DNA from: Apostichopus parvimensis | Lineage: Eukaryota > Echinodermata > Holothuroidea > Aspidochirotida > Stichopodidae | Assembly: GCA_000934455.1 (NCBI GenBank) | Contig: KN883357.1 | Span: forward strand, 50,965 to 73,961 | Length of the DNA stretch: 22,997 nucleotides | Reading direction: 5' to 3' | In this document: positions 1 through 10,300 of the stretch, one piece after another | Numbering within the stretch: position 1 is the stretch's first letter | Layout of the letters: every line of letters starts with the position of its first letter | Program-made: the position numbers and the translations under genes | Notes under the pieces: model-generated | The model's input: the letters and a program-made list of their open reading frames with translations, nothing else | Database searches by the model: none | Told to the model about the DNA's origin: nothing

Positions 1-161
1 TTTTTATATGTTGCCCTCAAACTGTTTCGCCCGCTTAACGCGCGTTCTAGTTTATATATGATCTGTGTGTATTTTTATATCCGTTTGTGTACTCTTTCTT
101 TTAGTTTCTTATACACCTAGATTCGTTGTGTTTGATTTTATCAAGCTCTACTTAATTTTAG

Positions 162-194
162 CTTAAGAACCGGTATGCTGAGACTTATGCCATG
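162..194 (+). CDS. Candidate 33-base microexon
   Basis: The segment follows the acceptor ...CTACTTAATTTTAG and precedes the donor ATG|GTGAAA. It is 33 bases long, phase 0 at both ends, and reads LKNRYAETYAM. This resembles real coding sequence more than the surrounding low-complexity DNA does. It could be an upstream exon of the same plus-strand gene, but it lies 2.7 kb from the next candidate with the whole 5' repeat array in between. A chance acceptor/donor pair is a serious alternative. Confidence 0.22.
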
Positions 195-280
195 GTGAAA
201 TACTTAAGCTCTGATATGAATAGCCTACGTCACATTTTCTTTGATTCATGCCTGGAATAACCACCACAAAATCCTCTAGT

Positions 281-1860
281 TTCGCCATTGTAAAAAAAAC
301 ATATCTGAGTTTGCGACCTACACTTAGTGAAAACAACCCTCCCCCACCACCTCCCCACCCCGCCACCCCATTTCAGTGTGCTCTCTCCCTTGCTGGCGCA
401 AATTGGCTGAAATGTGCCTAAAACTCTTTTTTATATCCCTTGATAAAATGCTCTATAGTTTTGCCATTGTAAAAATATATATTTCCGCGTTTTCCGCCTT
501 AATTGAAATAAATAAAACCCTCAACCCCCCGCCCCCTACTTTCCTGGCACATATTGGCTGAAATGCGTTCAAAACACTTTATCACCCTCCCTTGACAAAA
601 TCCTCCAGTTCCGCCGTTGTAAAATGAAAACATTTCCGCGTTTTCGACCTGCATTAGGTGATAAAAAAAAATCCCAACCCCTTTCTTGGCGAATATTGGC
701 TGAAATGCGCCCAAAACCTTTCTTCACTTTTCCTCCATTTATAGTATTTCCTCCATTTAAAAAAAAACACCATTTTCTTCGTTTTTGACCTACTTTTAGT
801 GAACACATCTCCACACTTCCAGGCGCATATTGGCTGAAATGCGCCCAAAAATCTTCACCTCGCTTTACAAACACCTACAGTTTCGCCATTATATAATTTA
901 AAAAAAAAAGAGTTTTCGGCCTGCATTTAGTGAGAATATAAGCTTCAAACCCAACCAATTATTGTCTAATATTGCTTAACATTTGTTTCACTTTCCCTGC
1001 GTTTAGACAATTTCTGCCATGATAAGAACAATATTTCCTTGTTTTCGACTCGCTTTTTAGTGAAAAAAAGCTCAAACCCAACCACTTATTGGCACATTTT
1101 TGTTTCAGTGCGTCCAATACATTTCTTCACTTTTCCTGCTTAGAGCCTATTGCCGCTATTGTCAAAAATATTTCCGCGTTTTCGACATGCATTTAGTGAA
1201 AATAGCTTCAACCACCACCCATTCTTGGTGCATATTAGCTGAAGTGCGCCCAAACAGTTTCTTCAACCTCTCTTGAAAAGATTCTCTATAGTTGCGCCAT
1301 TGTAAAAATTTCAGCGTTTTCGACCTGCATTTATAAAAAAAAAAGCCTAAACTCATCTCCCCACAATATGCTGGTGCATGTTGGCTGAAATGCGCCGCCA
1401 ATAAACACTTTTGTCTCTCCCTCCTAGCAAACTCCTCTAGTTCAGCATTTGTTGAAAACATTTCCGCGTTCTCGACCTGCATTTTAGTAAAAAAAAAAGC
1501 CTACAACCCCTCTCACTTTCCTGGCGCATATTGACTGAAATGCGCCGAAAATTCCGCCATTGTAAAACACATTTCCGCGTTTTCGACCGGCATTTAGTGA
1601 AATAAACAAAACCTAAGCCCTTCCCTATTCCTCCTGGCGCCTATTGGATGCAATGCGCTGTAAAAAACGTCTTCACCCTTTTGACAATATAATCTAACTC
1701 ATCAATTTTAAACGTAAAGATTTCCGCGTTTTCGACCTTTATTTAGTGAAATAGCTTTAAACCAGCACCACTTCCTGGCACATATAGGCTGAAATGCGAC
1801 CAAAAAAACTTCGTTACCCTCCTTTGACAAATTCCTCTCGTTTCCACGGTTTTCGCGTTT
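281..1860. repeat. Degenerate ~113-150 base tandem repeat array (about 12 copies)
   Basis: A monomer containing TTTCCGCGTTTTCGACC, then TGCATTTAGTGAAA, an A-run and C-rich filler, TTGGCTGAAATGCGCCCAAAA, a TTTCTTCACC(C)T tract and CGCCATTGTAAAA recurs in the same orientation. Cores lie near 307, 485, 634, 776, 912, 1036, 1170, 1310, 1460, 1573, 1722 and 1848. Most core-to-core spacings are 113-150 bases. Copies are well diverged, with indels mainly in the A-run and C-rich part, so the array is old. Open frames crossing it (for example minus-strand 1162-1482) are translations of the repeat and not genes. The CGCG-containing core stands out in AT-rich surroundings. Confidence 0.9.
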
Positions 1861-1973
1861 TCGACCTTGCTATATAGCAAGGTCAATAACGCGGAAACCG
1901 TTGAATCCGGTATCTCGATTACCGAACTCGGATTATCGATTTCCGCGGTTTCCAAGTTTCCGCGTTATCGACC
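1847..1973. repeat. Nested palindromes closing the 5' tandem array
   Basis: Positions 1847-1900 form a near-perfect inverted repeat centred on GCTATATAGC, with arms of about 27 bases that include the array core CGCGTTTTCGACC and its reverse complement. A second, interrupted inverted repeat runs from GGTCAATAACGCGG near 1881 to CCGCGTTATCGACC near 1973. The array core therefore flips orientation twice at this edge. Such a cap could be the terminus of a mobile element or the scar of a fold-back or template-switch event. The palindromy is seen directly; the origin is inference. Confidence 0.85.
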
Positions 1974-1975
1974 TG

Positions 1976-2888
1976 ACCCAAAATTGCTCTCATTGGTTGT
2001 TTAATGTTTCCCCACATGCGTAGATGCAAATCTATTGAAGGAAACTTGAATAGAGAGGGTTTATAGACAACACAAAGTTATGAATATAAATTAAAGAAGG
2101 ACTGATTCTTGTTACGTTCAGTTAATCTTCTTGAATTTAAGTTGCACTTATCGTTGGTAGGAGTCTGACTAGATAACGTATTATTTTGTAGCTCTCAATC
2201 TAAGTATAGGTAGAAGGGAGTGAATGTATTATTAACATAAATATGTTTTATGATTCTGATTGTTAAGCTCCAGACTTGAAAATTACGGTATTTAACGCCT
2301 TGCATAAACGGACACTGCTGGATCGTTACCATTATGTGTTTCACTGTTGAATTTTATTAAATATGTTTGACTGTTTAGCAGGAACACAAATAACAGGGTG
2401 ATTAAGTTCGTATTGAGAATAATATTATGCGTGTCAAACAATGAGCCAAACAATAATAATATGATGGTTAAAAGCCGTATTGAATATTTACTTTCAGTAT
2501 AAAATATTGTGCGAGATTAATAGAAAACTCTAAAAGTAAAAGATTAATATCATCCAATCAAAATATAGTTCCCGAAATAAACATAATGCAATTAGCTATT
2601 ATCGTCATCGCCCTTGGTTTGTCTCCTTCGAGCCCGAATCTAAATAAAAGAGATTGTTCCTAATATGTGTAGCTCGGAAATATCGTAGAACAGCAAGTAA
2701 CATAAGTATTTGAAGGAATTATTTAAATATGTACTGTTTGCCGCCACAAAGTAATAAATCATTTTATTGTCGATCATAATGTCGTGATTATTTGGAAAAT
2801 TATATTCATTTGATAACTATTGTTTTTTAAGAACGAAACAAAAATCCTGCAAAGTATTGCAGAATATCAAACAAAGGCTTGTACTGAT
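1976..2888. other. AT-rich non-coding stretch, no feature seen
   Basis: This interval between the 5' array and the C-rich tract shows no open frame of note, no convincing acceptor/donor pair around an open segment, and no repeat that I could detect by eye. If the exons on either side belong to one gene, it is intronic. Confidence 0.5.
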
Positions 2889-2920
2889 CCCCCTCCCCAC
2901 CCTCCCCACCCTCCCCACCC
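2889..2920. repeat. C-rich (CCCTCCCCA)n tract, G-quadruplex candidate on minus strand
   Basis: About three and a half units of CCCTCCCCA give at least four runs of three or more G on the minus strand with one- or two-base loops, a classic quadruplex or i-motif layout. It ends in CCCAG and so also serves as the pyrimidine tract of the candidate microexon that follows. A G-rich run (GGGGGGTGGGGG) lies about 40 bases downstream and could pair with it. Confidence 0.75.
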
Positions 2921-2922
2921 AG

Positions 2923-2958
2923 ACTGAAATACTGCTTGGCTTGATGAGTCGCCACATT
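2923..2958 (+). CDS. Candidate 36-base microexon between C-rich and G-rich tracts
   Basis: The segment follows CCCTCCCCACCCAG and ends at the donor CACATT|GTAAGG. It is 36 bases long and open only in phase 0, reading TEILLGLMSRHI; the other two frames stop. Its length keeps frame whether it is included or skipped. The flanking complementary C-rich and G-rich tracts could loop it out of the transcript. No downstream partner is assured, because the next candidate (3595-3609) would have to be read in a different phase to join the exon at 4277. Confidence 0.28.
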
Positions 2959-3594
2959 GTAAGGGGGGTGGGGGTGATATTTTAACGATTTTCTCCTTAA
3001 CAACATTTATGTATTTCATCAAACTCATAGCAATCAGTGTATTCATTTTGAGAGGTTTCAGATAATTTGACAGCCTAGCGGTTTCTTGCGTAAAATCAAA
3101 GTAACATTCTCCCCTGCCCCTCAGTGTTATTGCCTCCATATTCCAATAACACCTTTCTTTTGCGAATCAAAGAAAATCGTATTAGTGTAGTTCTTAATAA
3201 AGTACAGGAAGTTGTAACAACTCCTTGTTATGAAGAAGGTCGGATATTTTGGACACATTCAGCTCATTGAGAACATATAGTTAAATACGAAAATTTGATA
3301 GTGGTTAAGGAAACTCTTATCAACTCCACAAAAAATGTTATAATTTTGTACAATTGGATTTGGATCAATGACGAAATAACAACTCGTACAATGTGATAAC
3401 ATTATTGAAGGTTGATATTGAATAAATACGTAGATAACTTTGGTATATCTGCATCTTTTTTCATGTAATAGTAACATTTTGTGTTCTTTCTACTGAAATA
3501 TAACGCGGGAGGTCCAGTTGTTGCACCCAGTAAAGAATATTGCTATGTCCTCGACTCTCCTACCCCTCTCCTTTCCATTCTTTCTCCTTTTCAG
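2959..3594. other. Intron-like stretch with one orphan acceptor
   Basis: The stretch begins with a G-rich segment (GGGGGGTGGGGGTG, about 2961-2975). At 3124 there is a strong-looking acceptor (CTCCCCTGCCCCTCAG) followed by 63 open bases ending in TAG, but no good donor in a usable phase. No other feature was seen. Confidence 0.45.
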
Positions 3595-3609
3595 TACAAG
3601 TGTTTGCAG
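3595..3609 (+). CDS. Candidate 15-base microexon
   Basis: The upstream sequence 3545-3594 is one of the best polypyrimidine tracts in the window, ending TTTCTCCTTTTCAG. A donor CAG|GTTTGT follows after 15 bases. Read so that its last two bases (AG) join the first base of the 4277 exon (G), it gives TSVC-R and continues into FHRYVLP, keeping that exon's only usable frame. Read in phase 0 it gives YKCLQ and would not join. The acceptor is strong and the donor moderate. Confidence 0.28.
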
Positions 3610-4276
3610 GTTTGTCATACAGCCATTAAGTTTAAATTTAATATGTAGCATCTTAAACTATTTTAAGATTAAAAAAACAATATTTCATCTTTAAGATTCA
3701 TAATTTTTATATTTTATATTTTACCAGTGACCTCTAACAATCAAAGACATTTTAGCTCTCATATAAATTGAGAAGGATTCACGAAGACGAACTATAAAAT
3801 AAATAAATTTACTGAAAATAACATACGATGTTAACCACGTGATTCGAGCATTTGTTACACGGAACCTGTATTACTCTGATTGTTGTTTACAATGTTGTAT
3901 TTCTATATATGCTTGAACAACTTTATATTAATTGTAAAGTTAAAAATATAAACAATGTAGCCAATTCTGATAATGTGGACAGCTATACTTTTCACAATTA
4001 TTATCAACCGGATATAATTTACATACGGCAGTTCCAACTATCATCATTATTATCTATATCCATTCTAATTTATTTTTCTTAGAATCGTTGAAACACAAGA
4101 CTTGTGATCATATTTAATTTTGATGATATTGATCAATCAGATGTGATTTATTTCCTTGTTATTTCTTGTTTACTTTGTTTATCTTCATTGATTTGGTAAA
4201 CAATAATCCTGACTAGCAGGACATTCCTCTACGTCTTCTACATCTTACACGATGATTACTCTACTTCTCTCCATAG
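3610..4276 (+). other. AT-rich intron-like stretch
   Basis: The stretch contains an AT-rich open frame (3852-4082) whose composition matches its non-coding surroundings, so I do not treat it as a gene. Positions 4225-4276 form a good pyrimidine-rich acceptor region (CTACTTCTCTCCATAG) for the next exon. No other feature was seen. Confidence 0.45.
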
Positions 4277-4346
4277 GTTTCATCGGTACGTTCTGCCAGA
4301 CATTATTCCGGTTGGATCCATTCCATCATCCTTGAAATCAAGAAAT
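4277..4346 (+). CDS. Predicted exon, 70 bases
   Basis: The acceptor TACTTCTCTCCATAG and the donor AGAAAT|GTAAAA bound 70 bases. Two frames are open inside the exon, but only the one beginning after a single carried base (G) continues into the next exon without a stop. It encodes 23 residues, FHRYVLPDIIPVGS followed by IPSSLKSRN. The 3' phase is 0, matching the next exon. The downstream intron of 491 bases carries the C16 run at 4757-4772 and one TGACGTCA octamer at 4366. The donor is weak (A-rich GTAAAA), which lowers confidence. Confidence 0.42.
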
Positions 4347-7300
4347 GTAAAAGGTATTGTCACAATGACGTCATAATGGACACACTTACAATTTCTTACA
4401 TTTAATTAAAGGCTTTATCAACTATATGAATTTCTTTTGACTTGTTGATTGTTGATTCACATACAAGAGAGTAATGAATCAGCAACACATGATTGCTATT
4501 TTATATGAAGGAGGCACCCAGAACATAGTCTTGTGATAGTAAACAACGAACTGACTAATAGAAATGTAACAACACTTAATATTGCTCAGCTTTTTCGAGA
4601 ACACAGCGCTATAAGATGTTTTGTGAGGAGCCATCACATCAATTGATGCTTTAAATCTCTTTCCAAAAAGTAGTGGTATCATACACTTTTGGCAACTTAA
4701 TTACACAGCGACAATGGTTGTGTAAGGTTTTGAAGTAATGTTGTGCCCCATCGTCACCCCCCCCCCCCCCCCGTAAAACACACATTTAAACACATTCACA
4801 CCTCCGCTTAAACCCATTCTTTCAATCTGAATTGCAGAATAAAGCCGCAAAGTTTAACTTAACTCCTTTATCAAGTTCTGCAAACGAAGTTCTTGTTTCT
4901 CTGAAATTGCTGCAAAGTGTATTAAAAAACAAGCGAAAACAAAACAGAGACCAAATGTCAAAGCCGACAGTTCATATACGGGTAGGAGGGAGGGAGTCTG
5001 TGGTCTATCCCCAGAAAAAGGGGAATTTTAGACTTTAAATTATATCTCCACCCTCAACATTATTTCTCAGACTCGTACACATTGTAACCTCGTTCATTGT
5101 TTTGTGTTTAATGGACACATTGAGATTCTCATTGTTAATGGTGGAGTGACGTCACTGCTGATGTCATCATTGCTCAATCTCATAGACATAAGTAGTTAAC
5201 TGTGTAAACAACACGTTTGCCTCAATCCATTAAAGTTTGACTATTTTAGACAGAAGTGTGTATAATAGCTACTAAATTATCTCGTGATAACAGCTTAGAG
5301 AGAGATTCAGAGACGATGTAGTCGAAGTCAAAGTCAGTTTGTGCATTATTAGAATATTCTAAACCGTCGATATTTGGACTTCATTTTCTGACACTCTCAT
5401 AGCGTATTCCTGCCCCCCCCTCCTCCTCCACGCCCCCACCCTCCTCATTCCTATCCACTTTGCAAAGCGAGGTGTCAGCTGTCACCTGCACCGTGTTCAT
5501 TTAGCTATGATGTATTCTTAGTACAGTTTGAAGAACATTAAACAAAGGAATCCTGAGTGTAAAAACAAACAACCTTCCTTTACCGAACTGGGATGCTCTT
5601 AGATCCAGCAGTCCTCTTACATGGAGACTGGAATGAAAATGTTTTGTTTATTCTTTTACATATATAATTTAACTTTAAATTTGCTATTAAACAAATCCCC
5701 TTTTCTTCTTTGTACATTTTTTTAAACAATGTTTAATTTTGGCTCTCGTGATTTGTGATGACGTCACTGATTTTGAGTGATCTCTGATCCGTTCATCGTC
5801 TCATGGATTATTATTCTTGATCTGAGCATCGAATACTCGACTATCATAATTTGGTTTCTTAATTTAGTCCAAGATAAGTTTCTGTTTGAAAGGAAGCATA
5901 TGCTTTCATTTAGGATAATTGTATAATTGATCAGATATGTTAATGAGATGATAACAATTCTGACCTGATTGGTTTTATAACTAAGAGGATACTAGCTGTA
6001 AACTGATCAGGTATAAAACCGAGATGATTATGATAGTAAACTGATCCATAATCTTACTGAGATATAAGGATTGTAAACTGATCAGCTATATTACTGATAT
6101 GATAATGATAGCAAACTAATAAGATCAAAATTAATGAATCAACTAGATTGATTACTCAGCTAATATGAAGTTATCATCGAGAGCCAGCATAAATCTCGTG
6201 AATATAATGTTTATGATTTCATTCCAGACCAACAAAGATTAAGTATGCACTTATCATTAACATATCTCTCTTTTATGTTTTTCATCAGTTTGGAATTATA
6301 TCGAACGTGGCAAGTATCGTCGTCTGAATCTACAAACCGGTCATTGGCAGGTAATAGTTTGATCACCTTTCATTCAGCTATTGCTCATAATGCAAGTCTG
6401 GTCAGCTTGTTTGCGTTATGCTGCCCTAGCACTGTTTTCAGTCCCCAATAAGTGTAAATAAATCAATATAGTGATACATTATCTGTGATGTTTACGTGTT
6501 GCTGGTAATATAGAAATTCTGACGTAAATAAAGAACTATCAGAAGACATCTTCCAGCTCTTACTTCCAAAGGGGAGGGGGGGGGGGTGGTGGTTGTGGAG
6601 AGAGAGGATCGAATCTTGCGTGCGAACATTGTCTAAAATAATCTCATTCAGCGTTCACAACGCTTAGTTCTGTATTGACACACCCGTACAATTTCAATGT
6701 CAGTTTGATATTGAAAACATATAGCTATAGCTAATAGATTTACTTTTGGACAGTTTTTTTCGGAAGCTTAACAGTGCCATAAACATAAGAAAAACTTTGC
6801 CCAATAAGTTGACATTTTTTTGGAAATTGTTTAGATAACAAGATAATATCTTATCAAAATGTTTGATTGCTCAGTTGCTTTAACTGAGCAATTGAACAAT
6901 TTTCTGAAATATGTTTAATTGACAAATTATCGTATTTCGTCAAAACAACATCTTTCTGCAAAATGTTCAAGATAATATCTTATCAAAAATCAGAAAATTG
7001 TTCCCTTGTTCACTTGGAATGAAGTGAACAATAGAACAGTTGCAGGAAAATGTTGAATTAACGAGATCTGATAAGTTGTCTCTTAAACAATTTGCAGAAA
7101 ATTGTTCAAATGCTCAGATGGAATGCAGTAAACAATTGAACCTTTTTTTTGTGAACATTAGTAAATTGACGAGATCTGATAAATTATCAGTTAAACATTT
7201 TGCAGAAAAATGTTCAATTGCTCAACTAAAGCAACTGATCATTCCAACATTTTCCTGATTTTTGATAAGATTATCTCGTTATATAAACAATTTACTGAAA

Positions 7301-10300
7301 AATGTTGACTTTATTGGGGCAAAGTTTGTTCATGTTAATGGCATTTTTGAGCTTCCGTAGGTTTGCTATATATTGTACAATCGTTTTTGACACATGCCGC
7401 TTTATTAATATTCGAGGTTGTGAATTTGCATCCAATAAACTTCACGTTTATTCTGAGATGAAACAGTAGAATGTTATAAATCATATTTAAAAGGTCTGTT
7501 CTTGTAAGTTCTGTGTAATTGTTCATCATAACACATAACAACAGTCGTAACAGTCCGTTTAACTGAACCTGTATCTTACTGTACCAGCTCCCTGGTTTGA
7601 AATGGTTATGTTTAAGTTGTTAGTTGTTTCTGTAAGTGTGAGACGTAGGTCTTCCATGCAGCATTATAACACTAACAGATATATTACTTTAACATGTTGG
7701 TCTTGATTCAAGTAATTACTAATCAAATTAAATTTAACCATTTCTATAGTACTTTGCGAATTGCTCAAATGCACAGGATGGTGATGGGGAAAAATTGGAA
7801 GTTAGTAATAGGAACAGATGTATGTGGAATTTGACTCCAAAAACGTATTTTAAGTTGACTTCTACTTTCGTAGTGTTTAACTAATTTAATGTTGAGAATT
7901 AAGTCAATGCGTAAACGTTTTAATAACATTAAATAAAGCTGCCTGCTACGTAATATGGTTATAACTTTGACCAATCCATATAATATTCACACATGCATGA
8001 CTGGACACTCCTGCAACTAATTAAGAGATATGGGTATGTTGGTACAACCACATGACTGCTACTTATACTAGTGAGGTATATATCGTTTAATCAGATTCAG
8101 GATAGTTGTGTCCCACAAATTTATTGTCACTTTTATTTGTTTATTTCCAAACCATTCATATCTTTGCATACTCTCATCTTTGCTGGTGTGATTTTGGTGA
8201 AATAAAGTAACATTATGTTTTCAAAGTCCTTATCTTTCCTTTTACTGTCAAGTTTGTTACCAGCAGATTGTAGCAAACACAACACAAAATACAGAAGCTA
8301 GAAATATCCATTATGGTATACTTCCTTTGGAATTAAACTTTGCTAATAACCTAACTGTGTTGCTTAGAGAGCTTCGGGGATTTGAAGGATCCCTTGCTTG
8401 AATACTTATTTATCCATATTAGTGTATACGTGACTGACACAAGTGTGTGGGTCCAAACAGGTTTAGATATAATGAAAGGACGTATCTGGTTTTATTTGAA
8501 ACCAATAAACTCTGGTATATTCTTCAGGATGGTAATGCTTGTCACGGTCTTGGTCATTTGTATATATGAAGGGAAGAGGAGCTATTTTAATTACTGACAT
8601 TTCAAGGGTTCCGATCTAATACTCTTTTTTTCTTGGGAGGAGGGGGAGGGTAGGATTATTGAATTCGTGTAAAATTGCAATAAATTAGAGAACAGAGAGA
8701 AACTCTGTAGTATATTGTGTAGCTCTACTAACCCGCTTCGTTGGTATCTTGTACGGATACCATGGTAACCAAAACATATGTAATCACTTGATAAAATATG
8801 AATATGAGACAAATATTCGTATTATTTCCCGCGTGGTTTGGACAGACACAAATTTACATACATTAGACGATTTTGAAGGTGTCAGGATCCGGGATGGGGT
8901 AGGGCTTGGAAGTGGAGTTGTTCCAGTTACGTTATAGTCGGTAACTGATAATCTGATTTAAATATTCATAATTTGTCATCCACTAATTGTTTATTTTATC
9001 TTGATAAATATCTTCAAGTGTTAGGGATAGTTTATTTCTACACCCAGACATTCCAGCCTCATTCATTACTTATCATTAGTGTCTAGGATTGGGTGGAGAG
9101 TTGAGGGCGCCAAATATTAGAGGAACAACTCACGTAAACTTTTGTATCACGTTTATTACAAACGTAGAAACAAAATTATAAAAATCTGGAAGTGAAAAGA
9201 AATAAATATCTTTAAAAACTTATTTTTGAGATAAAAGTCTGTAAGTAAATCACAAGCATTGGTATGATAATTAACAACCAAGCATATCATTTCAACATTT
9301 AGTAGAACACTATAGTAGCGTGAATTACTTTGAAACAACATAATTGGCATAACCGACGCTGCTTAACGTTTCCAATATTTATACTATAAATCCTCGTGAA
9401 ACATTGGTATTATTCTTCTGAACCAAAACTTAGCTGTAGTAAAAATCAATGACATTAACAAATATCTTAATCAAAAAATTTCTTCACCTTAATGAATACA
9501 CTGAACATATCCCGCTTTTACGTCACCATGTCGATGTACATTAAATATGAAACCGTAGAATGTTGTCAATTATGTTGCACCGTTCTTGTTTATGTTCAAT
9601 TAATTTCGGGCAAATGTTCATCATAGCACATACAGCAGTCGTAACAACAGTCCGTTTAGCCGACCCTGTAGCTTACTGTGGCTGCCCTTGCATATTTGTC
9701 TTTGTAGCAAGCTCCCTGGTTTTCACTGGTTATGCTCATTTTCTTCGTTTTCTCTTGTGTTAGGAGAAGTTGGTCTTTAAATAAAGCTGTCTATTACGTC
9801 ATAGGTTGTAAATTGACAATACCATTAAATATTCGCAGAATTATTGGATACCCTGCAAATAACTAAGATATCTAGATATGTTGTCACAATCACGTGACTG
9901 CTCATGATTAGTGAAGTATTTGTCCTTTAACCAGATTTAGACAATTTGTGTCCCATAAATTTAGTGTCATAGATATTTGTTTTGTTAATAAACTTACTTT
10001 AATCTTCCCTGGTTGACTGAAGTAACATTATGTTTTCAAGCCCTTCTTATTCCTTTTACGGTCAAGTTTGCTACCAGCAGATTGTAGCAAAAACAGCACA
10101 AAGTAAAGAAGTACACTTTTGCTACTTTTCCTTCTAAGTTCAATCTTACTCAATTATTAACTCAAATTTATCATGATGAATGTTCCTGCGACGGTTCCAC
10201 GTACACTAATCTGTATAGGACATAAAATACCTGTAGTTTCTAGGTCAAAATGAGATTGAACTGGTAGTGTAATGGATGGTGACCGATGCGAAGCAGCGCG

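Noticed and set aside
1162..1482. 106-codon minus-strand open frame
   Set aside because: It is the translation of the degenerate tandem repeat, and the same peptide words recur in neighbouring frames over other copies.
3125..3187. Open segment after a strong acceptor at 3124
   Set aside because: It runs into TAG with no usable donor in a phase that joins a neighbouring candidate exon.
3852..4082. 76-codon plus-strand open frame
   Set aside because: The codons are AT-driven and the composition equals the flanks. It ends beside a weak acceptor and has no donor or family signal.
5294..5336. 43-base alternative exon (LRERFRDD...) between 4981 and 6289
   Set aside because: The phase fits, but the acceptor has almost no pyrimidine tract and the donor GTTTGT is weak; 5071-5083 has a better acceptor.
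9560..9763. 67-codon plus-strand open frame with hydrophobic stretches
   Set aside because: It lies in the duplicated module; the aligned part of copy 1 (about 7525-7600) carries stops in that frame, and there are no splice sites to support it.
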